A DNA stretch of 64,000 nucleotides from Kangiella spongicola (GTDB taxonomy: Bacteria > Pseudomonadota > Gammaproteobacteria > Enterobacterales > Kangiellaceae): the NCBI RefSeq assembly GCF_003194565.2, contig NZ_QICH01000004.1, forward strand, positions 1-64,000. Reading direction: 5' to 3'. The notes under the pieces were generated by a model, which worked only from the letters and a program-made list of their open reading frames with translations, did no database searches and had not been told where the DNA came from. Position 1 is the stretch's first letter. Each line of letters begins with the position of its first letter. Below are positions 46,934 to 58,207 of the stretch, one piece after another. The position numbers and the translations under genes were made by a program.

Positions 46934-49102
46934 ATGAAGAAGATATTGTCAGCTGTAGCTCTTTCAGTAGCAACAGCCGCATCGCCATTGATGGCAGACG
47001 AAGGTATGTGGCAGCCAAACCAACTACCTCAAATCGAAGATCAGCTTAAAGAAGCTGGTTTAGAAATCGACCCAAAAAACCTAACCAAGCTCACAGAGTT
47101 CCCGATGGGAGCCGTGATTAGTTTAGGTGGCTGTACTGCTTCATTCCTATCACCAAAGGGATTAGTAGCGACAAACCACCACTGTGCCTACGGTAGTATT
47201 CAATTTAACTCTACAGCTGAAAATAACTTACTAGAAAAAGGTTTTTTGGCAAAAGACTTCTCAGAAGAATTAGCAGCAGCCCCAGGCTCGCGTGTTTATG
47301 TGACTACAGATGTTACAAACGTTACAGACAGCATTAACGATGGTTTAACAGACGAAATGTCTGGCATGGATCGTTATAAGGCCGTCGAAACTAAAGAAAA
47401 ATCTTTAGTTGCAGACTGCGAAGCTGAAGAAGGTTTCCGCTGTAATGTGTACTCTTTCCACGGTGGTTTAGAGTATTACTTAATCAAGCAAATGGAAATC
47501 CGTGACGTACGCTTAGTTTATGCACCGTCTTCACACATTGGTAAATATGGTGGCGACGTTGATAACTGGATGTGGCCTCGTCATACCGGTGACTTCGCTT
47601 TTTATCGTGCCTATGTTGGTAAAGATGGTAAGCCTGCAGACTTTTCAAAAGACAACGTACCTTACGAGCCAGAGCATTTCTTAAAAGTTAACGCCAACGG
47701 TGTTGCTGAGAATGATTTTGTTATGGTTACTGGCTATCCAGGCCGCACAAACCGCTACCGCACTAGCGCTGAGGTAGAGAACCAATTCGAGTGGAGCTAC
47801 CCTACTTTCCGCACGATTTTGCATAAATATATCGATATTATTAAAGAGAACGCACCAGAAGGTAGCGACGCGCGCGTTAAGTACGCTAGCACACTAGCTG
47901 GCTTAAACAACGCCGAGAAAAACTGGGGCAGCATGATCGAGAGCTATGGCAAAGGTGATTTGCTTGAGCGTAAGCAAAAGCTAGAAGCAGAGCTTGAAGC
48001 CTGGTTGCTTGATAACCCTGAGATGAAGGAAAAACACGGCGATGCGCTTGCAGCTCTAGATGCTTTAATTAAAGAAGATCTGAAAGACCAAGCTGTTCAG
48101 ATGAAAAAATGGGGCATGAACCGCGATACATTGAGCGGAACAGCGGCACGACTTTATCGCCTTGCCATTGAAAGCGAAAAACCAGATGCAGAGCGAGAGC
48201 CTGGCTATCAAGAGCGTGATTTAACACGTATCAAAGAAGGCCTCAAACGCATGAACCGCCGCTGGGATGCTGATGTTGAAAAAGCCTTATACAAGCACTT
48301 TGTAGCCGTTTACGCGGAGTTGCCAGCCAAAGATCGTGTTAAAAGCTATGACAAATACATGGGAATCAGTGGTAAGTTCAACGCTGATAAGTTTAATCGC
48401 AAGGTCGATGACATGTTCGCAAAAACAAAGCTTACCGATCAAGACGTTCGTTTAAGCTGGGTTGGCAAGTCAGTAGAAGACTTTAAGAACTCTGACGATC
48501 CGTTCATCCAGCTTGCTGTTGCGACATATGATGAAAAGCACGAAAAAGAGCTTAAAGACAAAGAGCAGTCAGGTAAGTTCAAGAAGTTACGTCCGCAATA
48601 CATGGCAGCCATCATCGACTTCTATAAGTCTAAAGGCAAGCCTGTGTACGCTGACGCTAATAGCACACTTCGTGTGACTTACGGTAACGTCAAAGGTTAC
48701 TCGCCTCAAGACGGCATGTTAGCGACTCCATTTACCACGCTCGAAGGTATTAGCGCTAAACATACTGGTGAAGAGCCATTTAACTCACCACAGAAGCAGC
48801 TTGAGCTGATTAAAAACAAGACTTACGGTGAGTACGAAGACTCAGCGCTAAACAGCGTCCAAGTCAACTTCCTATCAACAGTGGACACTACGGGCGGTAA
48901 CTCAGGTTCACCAACAATGAATGCCAATGCTGAGTTTGTAGGCTTATTATTTGATGGTGTTTATGAGTCAATCATTGGTGATTGGGACTACAACCCAGAA
49001 CTCAATCGCTCAATACACGTTAGTAGCGCCTATATGTTATGGGTAATGGAGCATGTTGATAATGCACAAAACCTCATTAAAGAAATGAAGATTGTTAGAT
49101 AA
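46934..49102 (+). CDS. S46-family dipeptidyl peptidase (DPP7-like)
   Basis: A secreted serine exopeptidase that removes dipeptides from the N-terminus of peptides in the periplasm. 722 residues: signal peptide (about 1-21, PLMA-DEG), catalytic His in ATNHHCAYGS (His82/83), Asp in the GGDVDNWMWPRHTGDF segment (about 208-223), and nucleophile Ser657 in TGGNSGSP. The residue after FD in LLFDGVYE (Gly675) corresponds by offset to position 673 of Porphyromonas enzymes, where Gly marks DPP7 (hydrophobic preference) and Arg marks DPP11 (acidic preference). So a DPP7-like specificity is inferred. S46 peptidases support growth on peptides, which suits the adjacent amino-acid catabolic cluster. Confidence 0.93.
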   Translation: MKKILSAVALSVATAASPLMADEGMWQPNQLPQIEDQLKEAGLEIDPKNLTKLTEFPMGAVISLGGCTASFLSPKGLVATNHHCAYGSIQFNSTAENNLLEKGFLAKDFSEELAAAPGSRVYVTTDVTNVTDSINDGLTDEMSGMDRYKAVETKEKSLVADCEAEEGFRCNVYSFHGGLEYYLIKQMEIRDVRLVYAPSSHIGKYGGDVDNWMWPRHTGDFAFYRAYVGKDGKPADFSKDNVPYEPEHFLKVNANGVAENDFVMVTGYPGRTNRYRTSAEVENQFEWSYPTFRTILHKYIDIIKENAPEGSDARVKYASTLAGLNNAEKNWGSMIESYGKGDLLERKQKLEAELEAWLLDNPEMKEKHGDALAALDALIKEDLKDQAVQMKKWGMNRDTLSGTAARLYRLAIESEKPDAEREPGYQERDLTRIKEGLKRMNRRWDADVEKALYKHFVAVYAELPAKDRVKSYDKYMGISGKFNADKFNRKVDDMFAKTKLTDQDVRLSWVGKSVEDFKNSDDPFIQLAVATYDEKHEKELKDKEQSGKFKKLRPQYMAAIIDFYKSKGKPVYADANSTLRVTYGNVKGYSPQDGMLATPFTTLEGISAKHTGEEPFNSPQKQLELIKNKTYGEYEDSALNSVQVNFLSTVDTTGGNSGSPTMNANAEFVGLLFDGVYESIIGDWDYNPELNRSIHVSSAYMLWVMEHVDNAQNLIKEMKIVR

Positions 49103-49148
49103 GAAATTGATTTAACAAATACTCACATTTCAACAATGTAAAAAAGTT

Positions 49149-49176
49149 TAAGAGCAGCCCTAGGGCTGCTCTTTTT
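49149..49176 (+). terminator. Terminator of the S46 peptidase gene
   Basis: AGAGCAGCCC / GGGCTGCTCT stem with a two-base TA centre, followed by TTTTTG. Confidence 0.9.
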
Positions 49177-49266
49177 GTATATATTTTAAACAATATAACA
49201 ATGATTTCAGAGCTAAAGCACTATAATGCAGCTGTTTATTCCACACCGACAAAGGTCTTTGCTTTG

Positions 49267-49755
49267 ATGTCCAACAATTTTGATTACAACGATTCACTAA
49301 ACATACAGGAAGGTTCTGTGATACATCGTTGTGCGTCTATAATAGAATCCCACAACCAGATACTGTGCGTGAAGTTCCCCTATAACGTTGAGCTCTGCGA
49401 AGACTTTTTTGTGGCTAACGACCAACATATTTCATCTGAATATCATCAACACCACGCCAAGTCGCCACAGTTATTAGTAATATTAGACGGTATCGCTGAC
49501 TGGTCTTCTGACTGTCGGACTTACTTAAAATCAGAAACCCACCAAAGTTTATACAGCGCCATTGCTTTCACCTTAAGCACGGGCAATATGTCGGTGCTGG
49601 AGAAGCACTATCTCGAGCTAGTTTATACCAACCAACTACAAAACAACGCTACCAAACTGTCTCAAAGATACCCAATTGGTATCTTTTCAAATAAGAATGA
49701 TGCTTTACGCTGGTTAGAATCTAGACCTAGTAGAAACAAGATTGGTAAACCTTAA
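49267..49755 (+). CDS. Small cytoplasmic protein of unknown function
   Basis: A protein of about 162 residues without signal peptide or membrane segment. The frame is open from an ATG at 49201, but a perfect TATAAT (49222-49227) lies inside that extension. AAAGG stands before the ATG at 49267, so the later start is preferred; the longer form would add 22 residues. The C-terminal half (PQLLVILDGIADWSS, later a Pro-Ile-Gly-Ile-Phe then NKNDALRWLES) has the general shape of STAS/SpoIIAA-like regulators, in which a loop is followed by an ALxWL end, but this is a weak resemblance. It is 56 bases ahead of the GGDEF/EAL gene and might be co-transcribed with it. Confidence 0.7.
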   Translation: MSNNFDYNDSLNIQEGSVIHRCASIIESHNQILCVKFPYNVELCEDFFVANDQHISSEYHQHHAKSPQLLVILDGIADWSSDCRTYLKSETHQSLYSAIAFTLSTGNMSVLEKHYLELVYTNQLQNNATKLSQRYPIGIFSNKNDALRWLESRPSRNKIGKP

Positions 49756-49811
49756 TCATATTGCTAAAACACCGCAAAAATAATAAAGTGGTGTAATTGA
49801 GGGGGACAATT

Positions 49812-52478
49812 GTGCATAGATTGAACTTTAAAGCTCTAGTGCTGGTGGCTTGCTTGTTCCTACTTCAACTGTTCGCAACTAGAGCTAAAGCTGACCATGA
49901 TAATGAAGAACCCGTACGTTCTTTAAGGGTTGCTATGTTCCACGCGCCCCCTATTATGGAAGTGAACCCAGATGGTAGTTATAGTGGCTTTATGGTTGAG
50001 CTGCTGGACGAGCTTGCTAAGCTTGAACACTGGGAGCTTGAATGGGTCAGACTTTATTGGCCAGAAGTCATTCCTGCCGCATTAAATAATCAAATAGACC
50101 TTATCCCTTTTATTTCTTATTCCGAAGAACGCGCTAAATATTTAGACTATAACGATATAGGCATCCTAACCGGCTGGGGACAGGTTTTTGTCCATCGCTC
50201 AGAAGAAACTCCGAAAAATATTCTTGGCTTATCTGGCAAAACTATAGCCATTATCAAAAATGAAATCTATGGAGAAAAGCTGGCCGGATTGTGCGAGCTT
50301 TTTATTATTGAGTGTAACTTTATTGAGGTTAGTACTTACGAAGAAGCCTTTGAGCTGCTACAGAGCAGGAAAGTCAGTGCTTTCGTAACCAGCAACCTAG
50401 TGAGCTATGGCTATTCTAATAATTTCGTAAAAAAGACTCCTATTGCCTTTGAGCCGAGAAAAGTACTCTTTGCCACTGCAAAAAACACTAACGCTAGCCT
50501 ATTAAAAACCATTGATCACTACACTAAGCTTTGGCGTTACGATAAGGAGTCGCCCTACTTTGCCCTAAAACAAAAGTACCTATCTGAAATAGAGCAAGAC
50601 CAACCTATCCCACCATGGGTTATTTATGTTCTATTGGCTGTTCTCGGACTTTTGCTCATGCTAGCCCTAATTTCTTTATTATTACGCCAGCAAGTAAAGA
50701 TAAAAACCCAGCATATAGAAGAGCAAAGCGATAAAATTCGTCAGATTATTAACCTTGTACCACACATGATTTTCGCCACAAACGCTAACGGTAAGTTAAT
50801 TCTAGCAAACCGCTACGCTTCTAAGTTTTTTGGTATCGATAGATCGAATAAAAAACATCACGATAAAAAAGACATACTGGAAAAAGCTCAAAAAGCGGCT
50901 AATCTTTTTGATGACGAAGAATTGTTATTACGACGTGATGCTCATGCCCTGCAAAAAGAAATAGAAACCTATAATGTTGATGATGAAAAATTTGTATTAA
51001 ACGTCTCAAAAGTCCCTTTTATTGCACGTTATAGCAGAACCCCCTCTGTAGTGACTGTGGGCGTTGACATCACCGAATCAAAAGCCTACGAAAACCAAAT
51101 CAAACACATGGCGCAACATGACTTGTTAACAGGTTTACCAAACAAGCTCTTGCTTAATGATCGATTGGAACAATCCTTAGTATTAACAAAGAGTTATGGG
51201 CATAGTGGCGCCGTCTTATTTATCGATTTGGATTATTTTAAAAACATCAACGACTCTCTAGGACACGCTATAGGCGATGAGCTTTTAAAAGAAGTGGCTC
51301 GTCGTATTAAATCCCAAGTTAGAGAAGGAGACACTGTAGCACGCCACAGTGGCGATGAATTTATTGTTCACCTAAACCACTTAAGTGGTCACCCTTCAAA
51401 AGCAGAAAGCTTCGCAAAAAATATAGCTGAGGCTATTAATTTCGCAATAGCGCAGGAGTATGAGTTTGAAGGCAATAAACTTTTTACAACTGCAAGTATC
51501 GGGATTGTGATCTACCCTAGTAGCGCCAAGACTGTTGAATCTATAATTAAGCGTGCTGAAACCGCTATGTACTACGCCGAATCGATGGGAAGAAATCGCT
51601 ATGCGGTATTCACAAGAGCCATGGAAAAGGCTGTGGTTAGACGGCAAGTGCTCGAAAGTGAGTTACACAAAGCACTGCAAGAGTCTCGGTTTATCTTAAG
51701 GTTTCAGCCTCAAATTGCCGACGATGACTATAAATGCATCGGCGCAGAAGCTCTACTCCGCTGGAGCCACCCAACCGAGGGAATTGTTTCGCCTACAGAG
51801 TTTATTCCAATTGCTGAGCAAAATCATTTAATCATCCCTATTGGCGAGTGGGTACTTAAGCAAGTCTGTCACCAAATCAAATATTGGTTAGAAACTTATG
51901 GTTACTCCCCTTTCATTACTGTGAATTTATCGGCTGTTCAAATCCGAAATTCTGATTTAGTGCATTATATTGAGAAGCTACTAGAGCAAACTCAAATACC
52001 TCCACATTTGTTAGAGTTAGAGATAACCGAGACCGTGCTTCTCCACGAAGGAAGGGCTTCTATAGAAGTCCTGAATCAGCTAAGAAACCTTGGCTTAAAG
52101 CTTTCGATTGATGACTTTGGTACCGGCTACTCGTCGCTCAATTATCTTAAAAGATTGCCACTAGACAAACTTAAGATTGACCGCTCCTTCGTAAAAGATA
52201 TTCCCGGCGATCCAGATAGCGAAACTATTATTAACACTATCATCAATATGAGCCACGACATGGGGTTAGAAGTTATTGCTGAAGGTGTAGAAACAAAAGA
52301 GCAGTTAAATTATCTACTGGCTGAACAGTGCTGTTTATTTCAAGGTTTTTACTTTGATCCGCCATTATCACTAAAGCAATTCGAAACAAAATACTTTGAT
52401 AACCTTCATCATAGCGTTCTGTTTGATAACAAGGTTGTCAGCCTAAAAGAATATTCCAAAAAGGCTAAAAAGCACTAA
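49812..52478 (+). CDS. Solute-binding-domain diguanylate cyclase/phosphodiesterase
   Basis: Membrane receptor that makes and/or breaks cyclic di-GMP. From the chosen start it has 888 residues: signal peptide, periplasmic solute-binding domain of the type 3 (amino-acid-binding) family (about 38-260), one membrane helix (about 272-293), PAS domain (about 305-420), GGDEF domain and EAL domain. The cyclase site reads SGDEF (513-517) with an RxxD inhibitory site (REGD) five residues before it. The phosphodiesterase domain keeps EAL (646-648), DDFGTGYSS and EGVET, so both halves may be active. The GTG at 49812 follows AGGGGGA; the frame also reaches a TTG at 49797, which would overlap that ribosome site. 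It probably links an extracellular amino acid or similar ligand to lifestyle control. Confidence 0.92.
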   Translation: MHRLNFKALVLVACLFLLQLFATRAKADHDNEEPVRSLRVAMFHAPPIMEVNPDGSYSGFMVELLDELAKLEHWELEWVRLYWPEVIPAALNNQIDLIPFISYSEERAKYLDYNDIGILTGWGQVFVHRSEETPKNILGLSGKTIAIIKNEIYGEKLAGLCELFIIECNFIEVSTYEEAFELLQSRKVSAFVTSNLVSYGYSNNFVKKTPIAFEPRKVLFATAKNTNASLLKTIDHYTKLWRYDKESPYFALKQKYLSEIEQDQPIPPWVIYVLLAVLGLLLMLALISLLLRQQVKIKTQHIEEQSDKIRQIINLVPHMIFATNANGKLILANRYASKFFGIDRSNKKHHDKKDILEKAQKAANLFDDEELLLRRDAHALQKEIETYNVDDEKFVLNVSKVPFIARYSRTPSVVTVGVDITESKAYENQIKHMAQHDLLTGLPNKLLLNDRLEQSLVLTKSYGHSGAVLFIDLDYFKNINDSLGHAIGDELLKEVARRIKSQVREGDTVARHSGDEFIVHLNHLSGHPSKAESFAKNIAEAINFAIAQEYEFEGNKLFTTASIGIVIYPSSAKTVESIIKRAETAMYYAESMGRNRYAVFTRAMEKAVVRRQVLESELHKALQESRFILRFQPQIADDDYKCIGAEALLRWSHPTEGIVSPTEFIPIAEQNHLIIPIGEWVLKQVCHQIKYWLETYGYSPFITVNLSAVQIRNSDLVHYIEKLLEQTQIPPHLLELEITETVLLHEGRASIEVLNQLRNLGLKLSIDDFGTGYSSLNYLKRLPLDKLKIDRSFVKDIPGDPDSETIINTIINMSHDMGLEVIAEGVETKEQLNYLLAEQCCLFQGFYFDPPLSLKQFETKYFDNLHHSVLFDNKVVSLKEYSKKAKKH

Positions 52479-52507
52479 ACACTGATAAAGTAAAATAGTA
52501 CAAACAC

Positions 52508-52537
52508 AAAAAAGCCCGCTTAATGCGGGCTTTTTTA
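52508..52537. terminator. Bidirectional terminator between the GGDEF/EAL gene and acnB
   Basis: AAAGCCCGC (52511-52519) pairs with GCGGGCTTT (52525-52533), with A and T runs on each side serving both convergent genes. Confidence 0.92.
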
Positions 52538-52547
52538 GGAGTGCTTA

Positions 52548-55160
52548 CTAGGCACCAACTGTAACTTTATTCGTTACAGGGATAGTCACCTTGTTAGCTT
52601 GTTGCTTATACTCTTCCATCTGGTGGAAGTTCATATAAACATAAATGTCATCCGCCATTGAATCAATCTTCTTAGCGTACTCCATATACTCTTCAACCGA
52701 AGGCAGACGACCAATTACAGCAGCTACAGATGCTAATTCAGCAGAAGCTAAGTAAACGTTTGCGCCCTGACCTAAGCGGTTCGGGAAGTTACGAGTAGAA
52801 GTTGAAACAACTGTAGACTTTGGTGCTACACGTGCTTGGTTACCCATACACAGTGAACAACCAGGCATCTCTAAACGAGCTCCTGATCGTCCAAAGGTAT
52901 TGTAATGCCCTTCTTCCATCAGTTGGTGCTCATCCATCTTCGTTGGCGGCGCAATCCAAAGACGTGTTGCTAATGTGCCAGGTTCAACATCTTCTAGCAA
53001 TTTAGCCGCAGCGCGGAAGTGACCAATGTTAGTCATACAAGAACCGATGAATACTTCATCAATGGTATCGCCAGCAACTTCGCTTAGTAAACGCGCATCA
53101 TCTGGATCGTTAGGCGCACAAAGAACAGGCTCTTTTAAGTTATCCATATCGATTTCGATAACTGCCGTGTACTCAGCATCTTCGTCAGCAGTTAGTAAGC
53201 TTGGGTTATCCAACCACTCCTGCATTTTTTCGATACGACGAGAGATCGTGCGCTCATCACCGTAACCGTTCGAGATCATCCACTTCAATAGTACGATGTT
53301 CGACTCTAGGTATTCGGCAACTGACTCTTCACTAAGTTTAATAGTACAACCAGCAGCAGAGCGCTCAGCTGAAGCATCAGAAAGCTCGAATGCCTGCTCA
53401 GCAGTTAAGTCTTCAAGACCTTCAATCTCAAGAATTCGGCCAGAGAAGATGTTTTTCTTACCGGCTTTTTCAACAGTAAGAAGACCGTCTTGAATCGCTT
53501 GGTAAGGAATTGCGTGTACAAGGTCACGTAATGTAATACCAGGCTGACGCTTACCTTTAAAGCGAACCAAAACTGACTCAGGCATATCAAGTGGCATAAC
53601 ACCTGTGGCAGCTGCGAAAGCAACCAAACCAGAACCCGCTGGGAACGAAATACCTAATGGGAAACGCGTATGTGAGTCACCACCCGTACCAACTGTGTCA
53701 GGTAGCAACATACGGTTCAACCAGCTGTGGATAATACCGTCGCCAGGACGCAATGAAACACCACCACGATTCATAATGAAGTCAGGTAATGTGTGTTGCG
53801 TATCTACATCAACAGGCTTTGGATATGCTGCTGTGTGACAGAATGACTGCATCACTAAATCAGCAGAGAAGCCTAAGCAAGCCAAGTCTTTCAGCTCATC
53901 ACGAGTCATAGGACCTGTGGTATCTTGCGAGCCAACAGTTGTCATTTTTGGAACGCAGTATTGACCGGCACGAACACCTTCAACACCACAAGCACGACCA
54001 ACCATTTTCTGAGCCAATGTATAACCTTTACCTGTATCCTTAACGTCTTCAGCGTTACGGAACAAATCATTAGCTTCAAGGCCCATATACTCACGAGCAC
54101 GCTCAGTTAAACCACGACCAATAATTAACGGAATACGTCCGCCAGCTTGAACTTCGTCGAAAATCACTTTGCTGTCGTATTCGAACTCAGCAATAACTTC
54201 GCCGTTTTTAGTAACTTTACCTTCGTATGGGTAGAAGTCGATAACGTCACCCATCTCCATTTTAGATACGTCTAGCTCAACCGGCATAGCGCCTGCATCT
54301 TTCATGGTGTTATAGAAAATTGGTGCGATATTACTACCGAAACAGAAACCACCAGCGCGTTTGTTAGGAACGTGCGGGATATCGTTACCCATCAACCACA
54401 AGACAGAGTTAGTGGCAGATTTACGCGAAGAGCCAGTACCAACTACATCGCCTACATAAACGATTGGGTGACCTTTTTCTTCAAGCTTTTCGATCGTGCT
54501 AATAGGACCGATTTCGCCTTCTTTATCAGGAGTGATGCCTTCACGAGCATTCTTTAACATTGCTAAAGAGTGCAATGGAATATCAGGACGTGACCAAGCG
54601 TCTTGCGCTGGAGACAAGTCATCTGTGTTTGTTTCACCAGGAACTTTGAACACTGTTAGTGTGATTTTTTCTTCTAGCTTTGGCTTTTTAGTGAACCACT
54701 CGCCTTCCGCCCAAGACTTGATCACATCTTTAGCTACTTGGTTGCCTTTGTCTGCTTTCTCAGCAACATCATGGAACGCGTCGAACATTAACAAAGTGTC
54801 TTTCAACTGCTCGCCCGCTAGCTCTGCTAAGTCTTTATCGTCTAAAAGCTCAACCAAAGTTGCGATGTTATAACCACCAAGCATAGTACCTAATAGTTTC
54901 ACAGCGTGTTCTTTGTTCACTAAAGGTGATTCTGCTTCGCCTTTTGCAATCGCCGCTAAAAAACCTGCTTTGACATAAGCAGCTTCATCAACGCCTGGAG
55001 GAACACGATCAGTCAATAACTCAACTAAAAACGCTTCCTCACCAGCAGGTGGGTTTTTCAATAATTCAACAAGCTCGTTGACTTGTTCGGCGCTCAAAGG
55101 CAAAGGTGGAATACCTTGCTCAGCACGTTCTGCTACATGTTTTCTGTATGCTTCTAACAC
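52548..55160 (-). CDS. acnB: Aconitate hydratase B
   Basis: Iron-sulfur enzyme of the TCA and glyoxylate cycles interconverting citrate and isocitrate; in E. coli it also dehydrates 2-methylisocitrate. 870 residues in the AcnB domain order: HEAT-like domain first (1 to about 160), swivel domain (about 165-380), then the catalytic domains with the cluster Cys in GSCMTNIGHF (about 705) and PGCSLCMGNQARV (about 765-777). The swivel domain preceding the catalytic part separates it from AcnA. Close to the E. coli length (865). Confidence 0.97.
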   Translation of the reverse strand: MLEAYRKHVAERAEQGIPPLPLSAEQVNELVELLKNPPAGEEAFLVELLTDRVPPGVDEAAYVKAGFLAAIAKGEAESPLVNKEHAVKLLGTMLGGYNIATLVELLDDKDLAELAGEQLKDTLLMFDAFHDVAEKADKGNQVAKDVIKSWAEGEWFTKKPKLEEKITLTVFKVPGETNTDDLSPAQDAWSRPDIPLHSLAMLKNAREGITPDKEGEIGPISTIEKLEEKGHPIVYVGDVVGTGSSRKSATNSVLWLMGNDIPHVPNKRAGGFCFGSNIAPIFYNTMKDAGAMPVELDVSKMEMGDVIDFYPYEGKVTKNGEVIAEFEYDSKVIFDEVQAGGRIPLIIGRGLTERAREYMGLEANDLFRNAEDVKDTGKGYTLAQKMVGRACGVEGVRAGQYCVPKMTTVGSQDTTGPMTRDELKDLACLGFSADLVMQSFCHTAAYPKPVDVDTQHTLPDFIMNRGGVSLRPGDGIIHSWLNRMLLPDTVGTGGDSHTRFPLGISFPAGSGLVAFAAATGVMPLDMPESVLVRFKGKRQPGITLRDLVHAIPYQAIQDGLLTVEKAGKKNIFSGRILEIEGLEDLTAEQAFELSDASAERSAAGCTIKLSEESVAEYLESNIVLLKWMISNGYGDERTISRRIEKMQEWLDNPSLLTADEDAEYTAVIEIDMDNLKEPVLCAPNDPDDARLLSEVAGDTIDEVFIGSCMTNIGHFRAAAKLLEDVEPGTLATRLWIAPPTKMDEHQLMEEGHYNTFGRSGARLEMPGCSLCMGNQARVAPKSTVVSTSTRNFPNRLGQGANVYLASAELASVAAVIGRLPSVEEYMEYAKKIDSMADDIYVYMNFHQMEEYKQQANKVTIPVTNKVTVGA

Positions 55161-56946
<1,786 letters not shown>

Positions 56947-56980
56947 ACTTCACAGATTATATATTGTAAAACAAGTTGTT

Positions 56981-58165
56981 ATGGTGCAGATCGAATCTAA
57001 TATGTTAGGAGATATGAGTCCAGAGGAATTCCTTTCGGACTACTGGCAAAAGAAGCCATTGCTTATTCGCGGTGGCTTCTCCGGCGATCCTGCACTCATA
57101 ACCGCTGAAGAATTGGCGGGATACAGTTTAGATGATGATATAGAATCCCGCCTCATTCAAAACAAGGTCAACCGCCAGAATCCTGAGCAACACTCTCAAC
57201 ATCAGCGCTGGCAGCTATCCCATGGACCGCTGCAAGAAGATACCTTTGAGAATCTCGGCGAAGAAAACTGGACGCTACTCGTTCAGTCCCTAGATTACTT
57301 CCACCCGCCTTTACAGGAATTGACTAAAGCCTGTCACTTCTTACCCCGTTGGCGCCTTGATGACATAATGGTGTCATTCGCCACAGCAAACGGTGGCGTA
57401 GGCCCACACTTGGATAAGTACGATGTGTTTTTAGTTCAAGGTGAAGGACAAAGACGTTGGCGCGTGGGTTATAAAGGGCAAAAAGTCAGCTCTATCAACC
57501 CCCATCCTCAAATTGCTCAAGTAGAGCCTTTCGAGGCGACGATCGACGTTATAGTCAATCCAGGGGATGTGCTATATATCCCACCTGGAACGCCACACTG
57601 GGGCATTTCCATAGACAATAGTATTTGTTACTCAATTGGCTTTAGAGCGCCCAATATCGGCTCTATTTTGGACTCTATATTAAGCTCCGCTTCGCTAGAG
57701 TTTGATAGTTTATGGCACGACGAGGGTAAGCTGAAAAAGTATCATGCCTTAGGGGCGCTTCACTCAGAGCTTCCCGAGTGGTCGCAACAGGAAATTGCTA
57801 AACTTCTCAATAAAAGAGAGTTGCTGATTGCTTCAGGGAAAACTGTTACTGAGTTAAAATACCCTGAAATGCTTGAAACCGTTAGCCTCGCTAAGTCTCA
57901 AGAGTTATCCGAAATTGCTATGTCTGAAGGCGTTGTTCTGCACCCTCTAGCTAGGATCGCTTATTTTGAATACGAGCAAGCCCTACTAACCTTCATCAAT
58001 GGTATTTATTTTCAGTTCCCCAAAGGGCTCGCAGAAGCTATACAAAAACTTAATCAAAACCTAGTATTAAGTAAGAATGAATTAGAAGAGCTGCCTCGGC
58101 TGCCACTAGGCGAGTTCTTGACCCACGGCTTTGCCCTTGGCGCACTAAGCTTGCCTGAAGCTTAG
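56981..58165 (+). CDS. roxA: Ribosomal oxygenase (50S L16 arginine hydroxylase), YcfD type
   Basis: Fe(II)/2-oxoglutarate JmjC-type cupin enzyme that hydroxylates an Arg of ribosomal protein L16 (Arg81 in E. coli). 394 residues from the chosen start; the iron site is the H-x-D of GVGPHLDKYDVFLVQ (about 125) and the distal His of PPGTPHWGISI (about 184). The winged-helix C-terminal part typical of YcfD follows. The frame is open back to 56912 inside purB, but MVQIESNMLGDMSPEEF at 56981 matches the family start; ATG at 57002 is an alternative. The stop-to-start gap from purB is 34 bases. Confidence 0.92.
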   Translation: MVQIESNMLGDMSPEEFLSDYWQKKPLLIRGGFSGDPALITAEELAGYSLDDDIESRLIQNKVNRQNPEQHSQHQRWQLSHGPLQEDTFENLGEENWTLLVQSLDYFHPPLQELTKACHFLPRWRLDDIMVSFATANGGVGPHLDKYDVFLVQGEGQRRWRVGYKGQKVSSINPHPQIAQVEPFEATIDVIVNPGDVLYIPPGTPHWGISIDNSICYSIGFRAPNIGSILDSILSSASLEFDSLWHDEGKLKKYHALGALHSELPEWSQQEIAKLLNKRELLIASGKTVTELKYPEMLETVSLAKSQELSEIAMSEGVVLHPLARIAYFEYEQALLTFINGIYFQFPKGLAEAIQKLNQNLVLSKNELEELPRLPLGEFLTHGFALGALSLPEA

Positions 58166-58207
58166 TTTCATAAGCGTTGATAGCAACCAAACCATAGAAG
58201 AACCATC

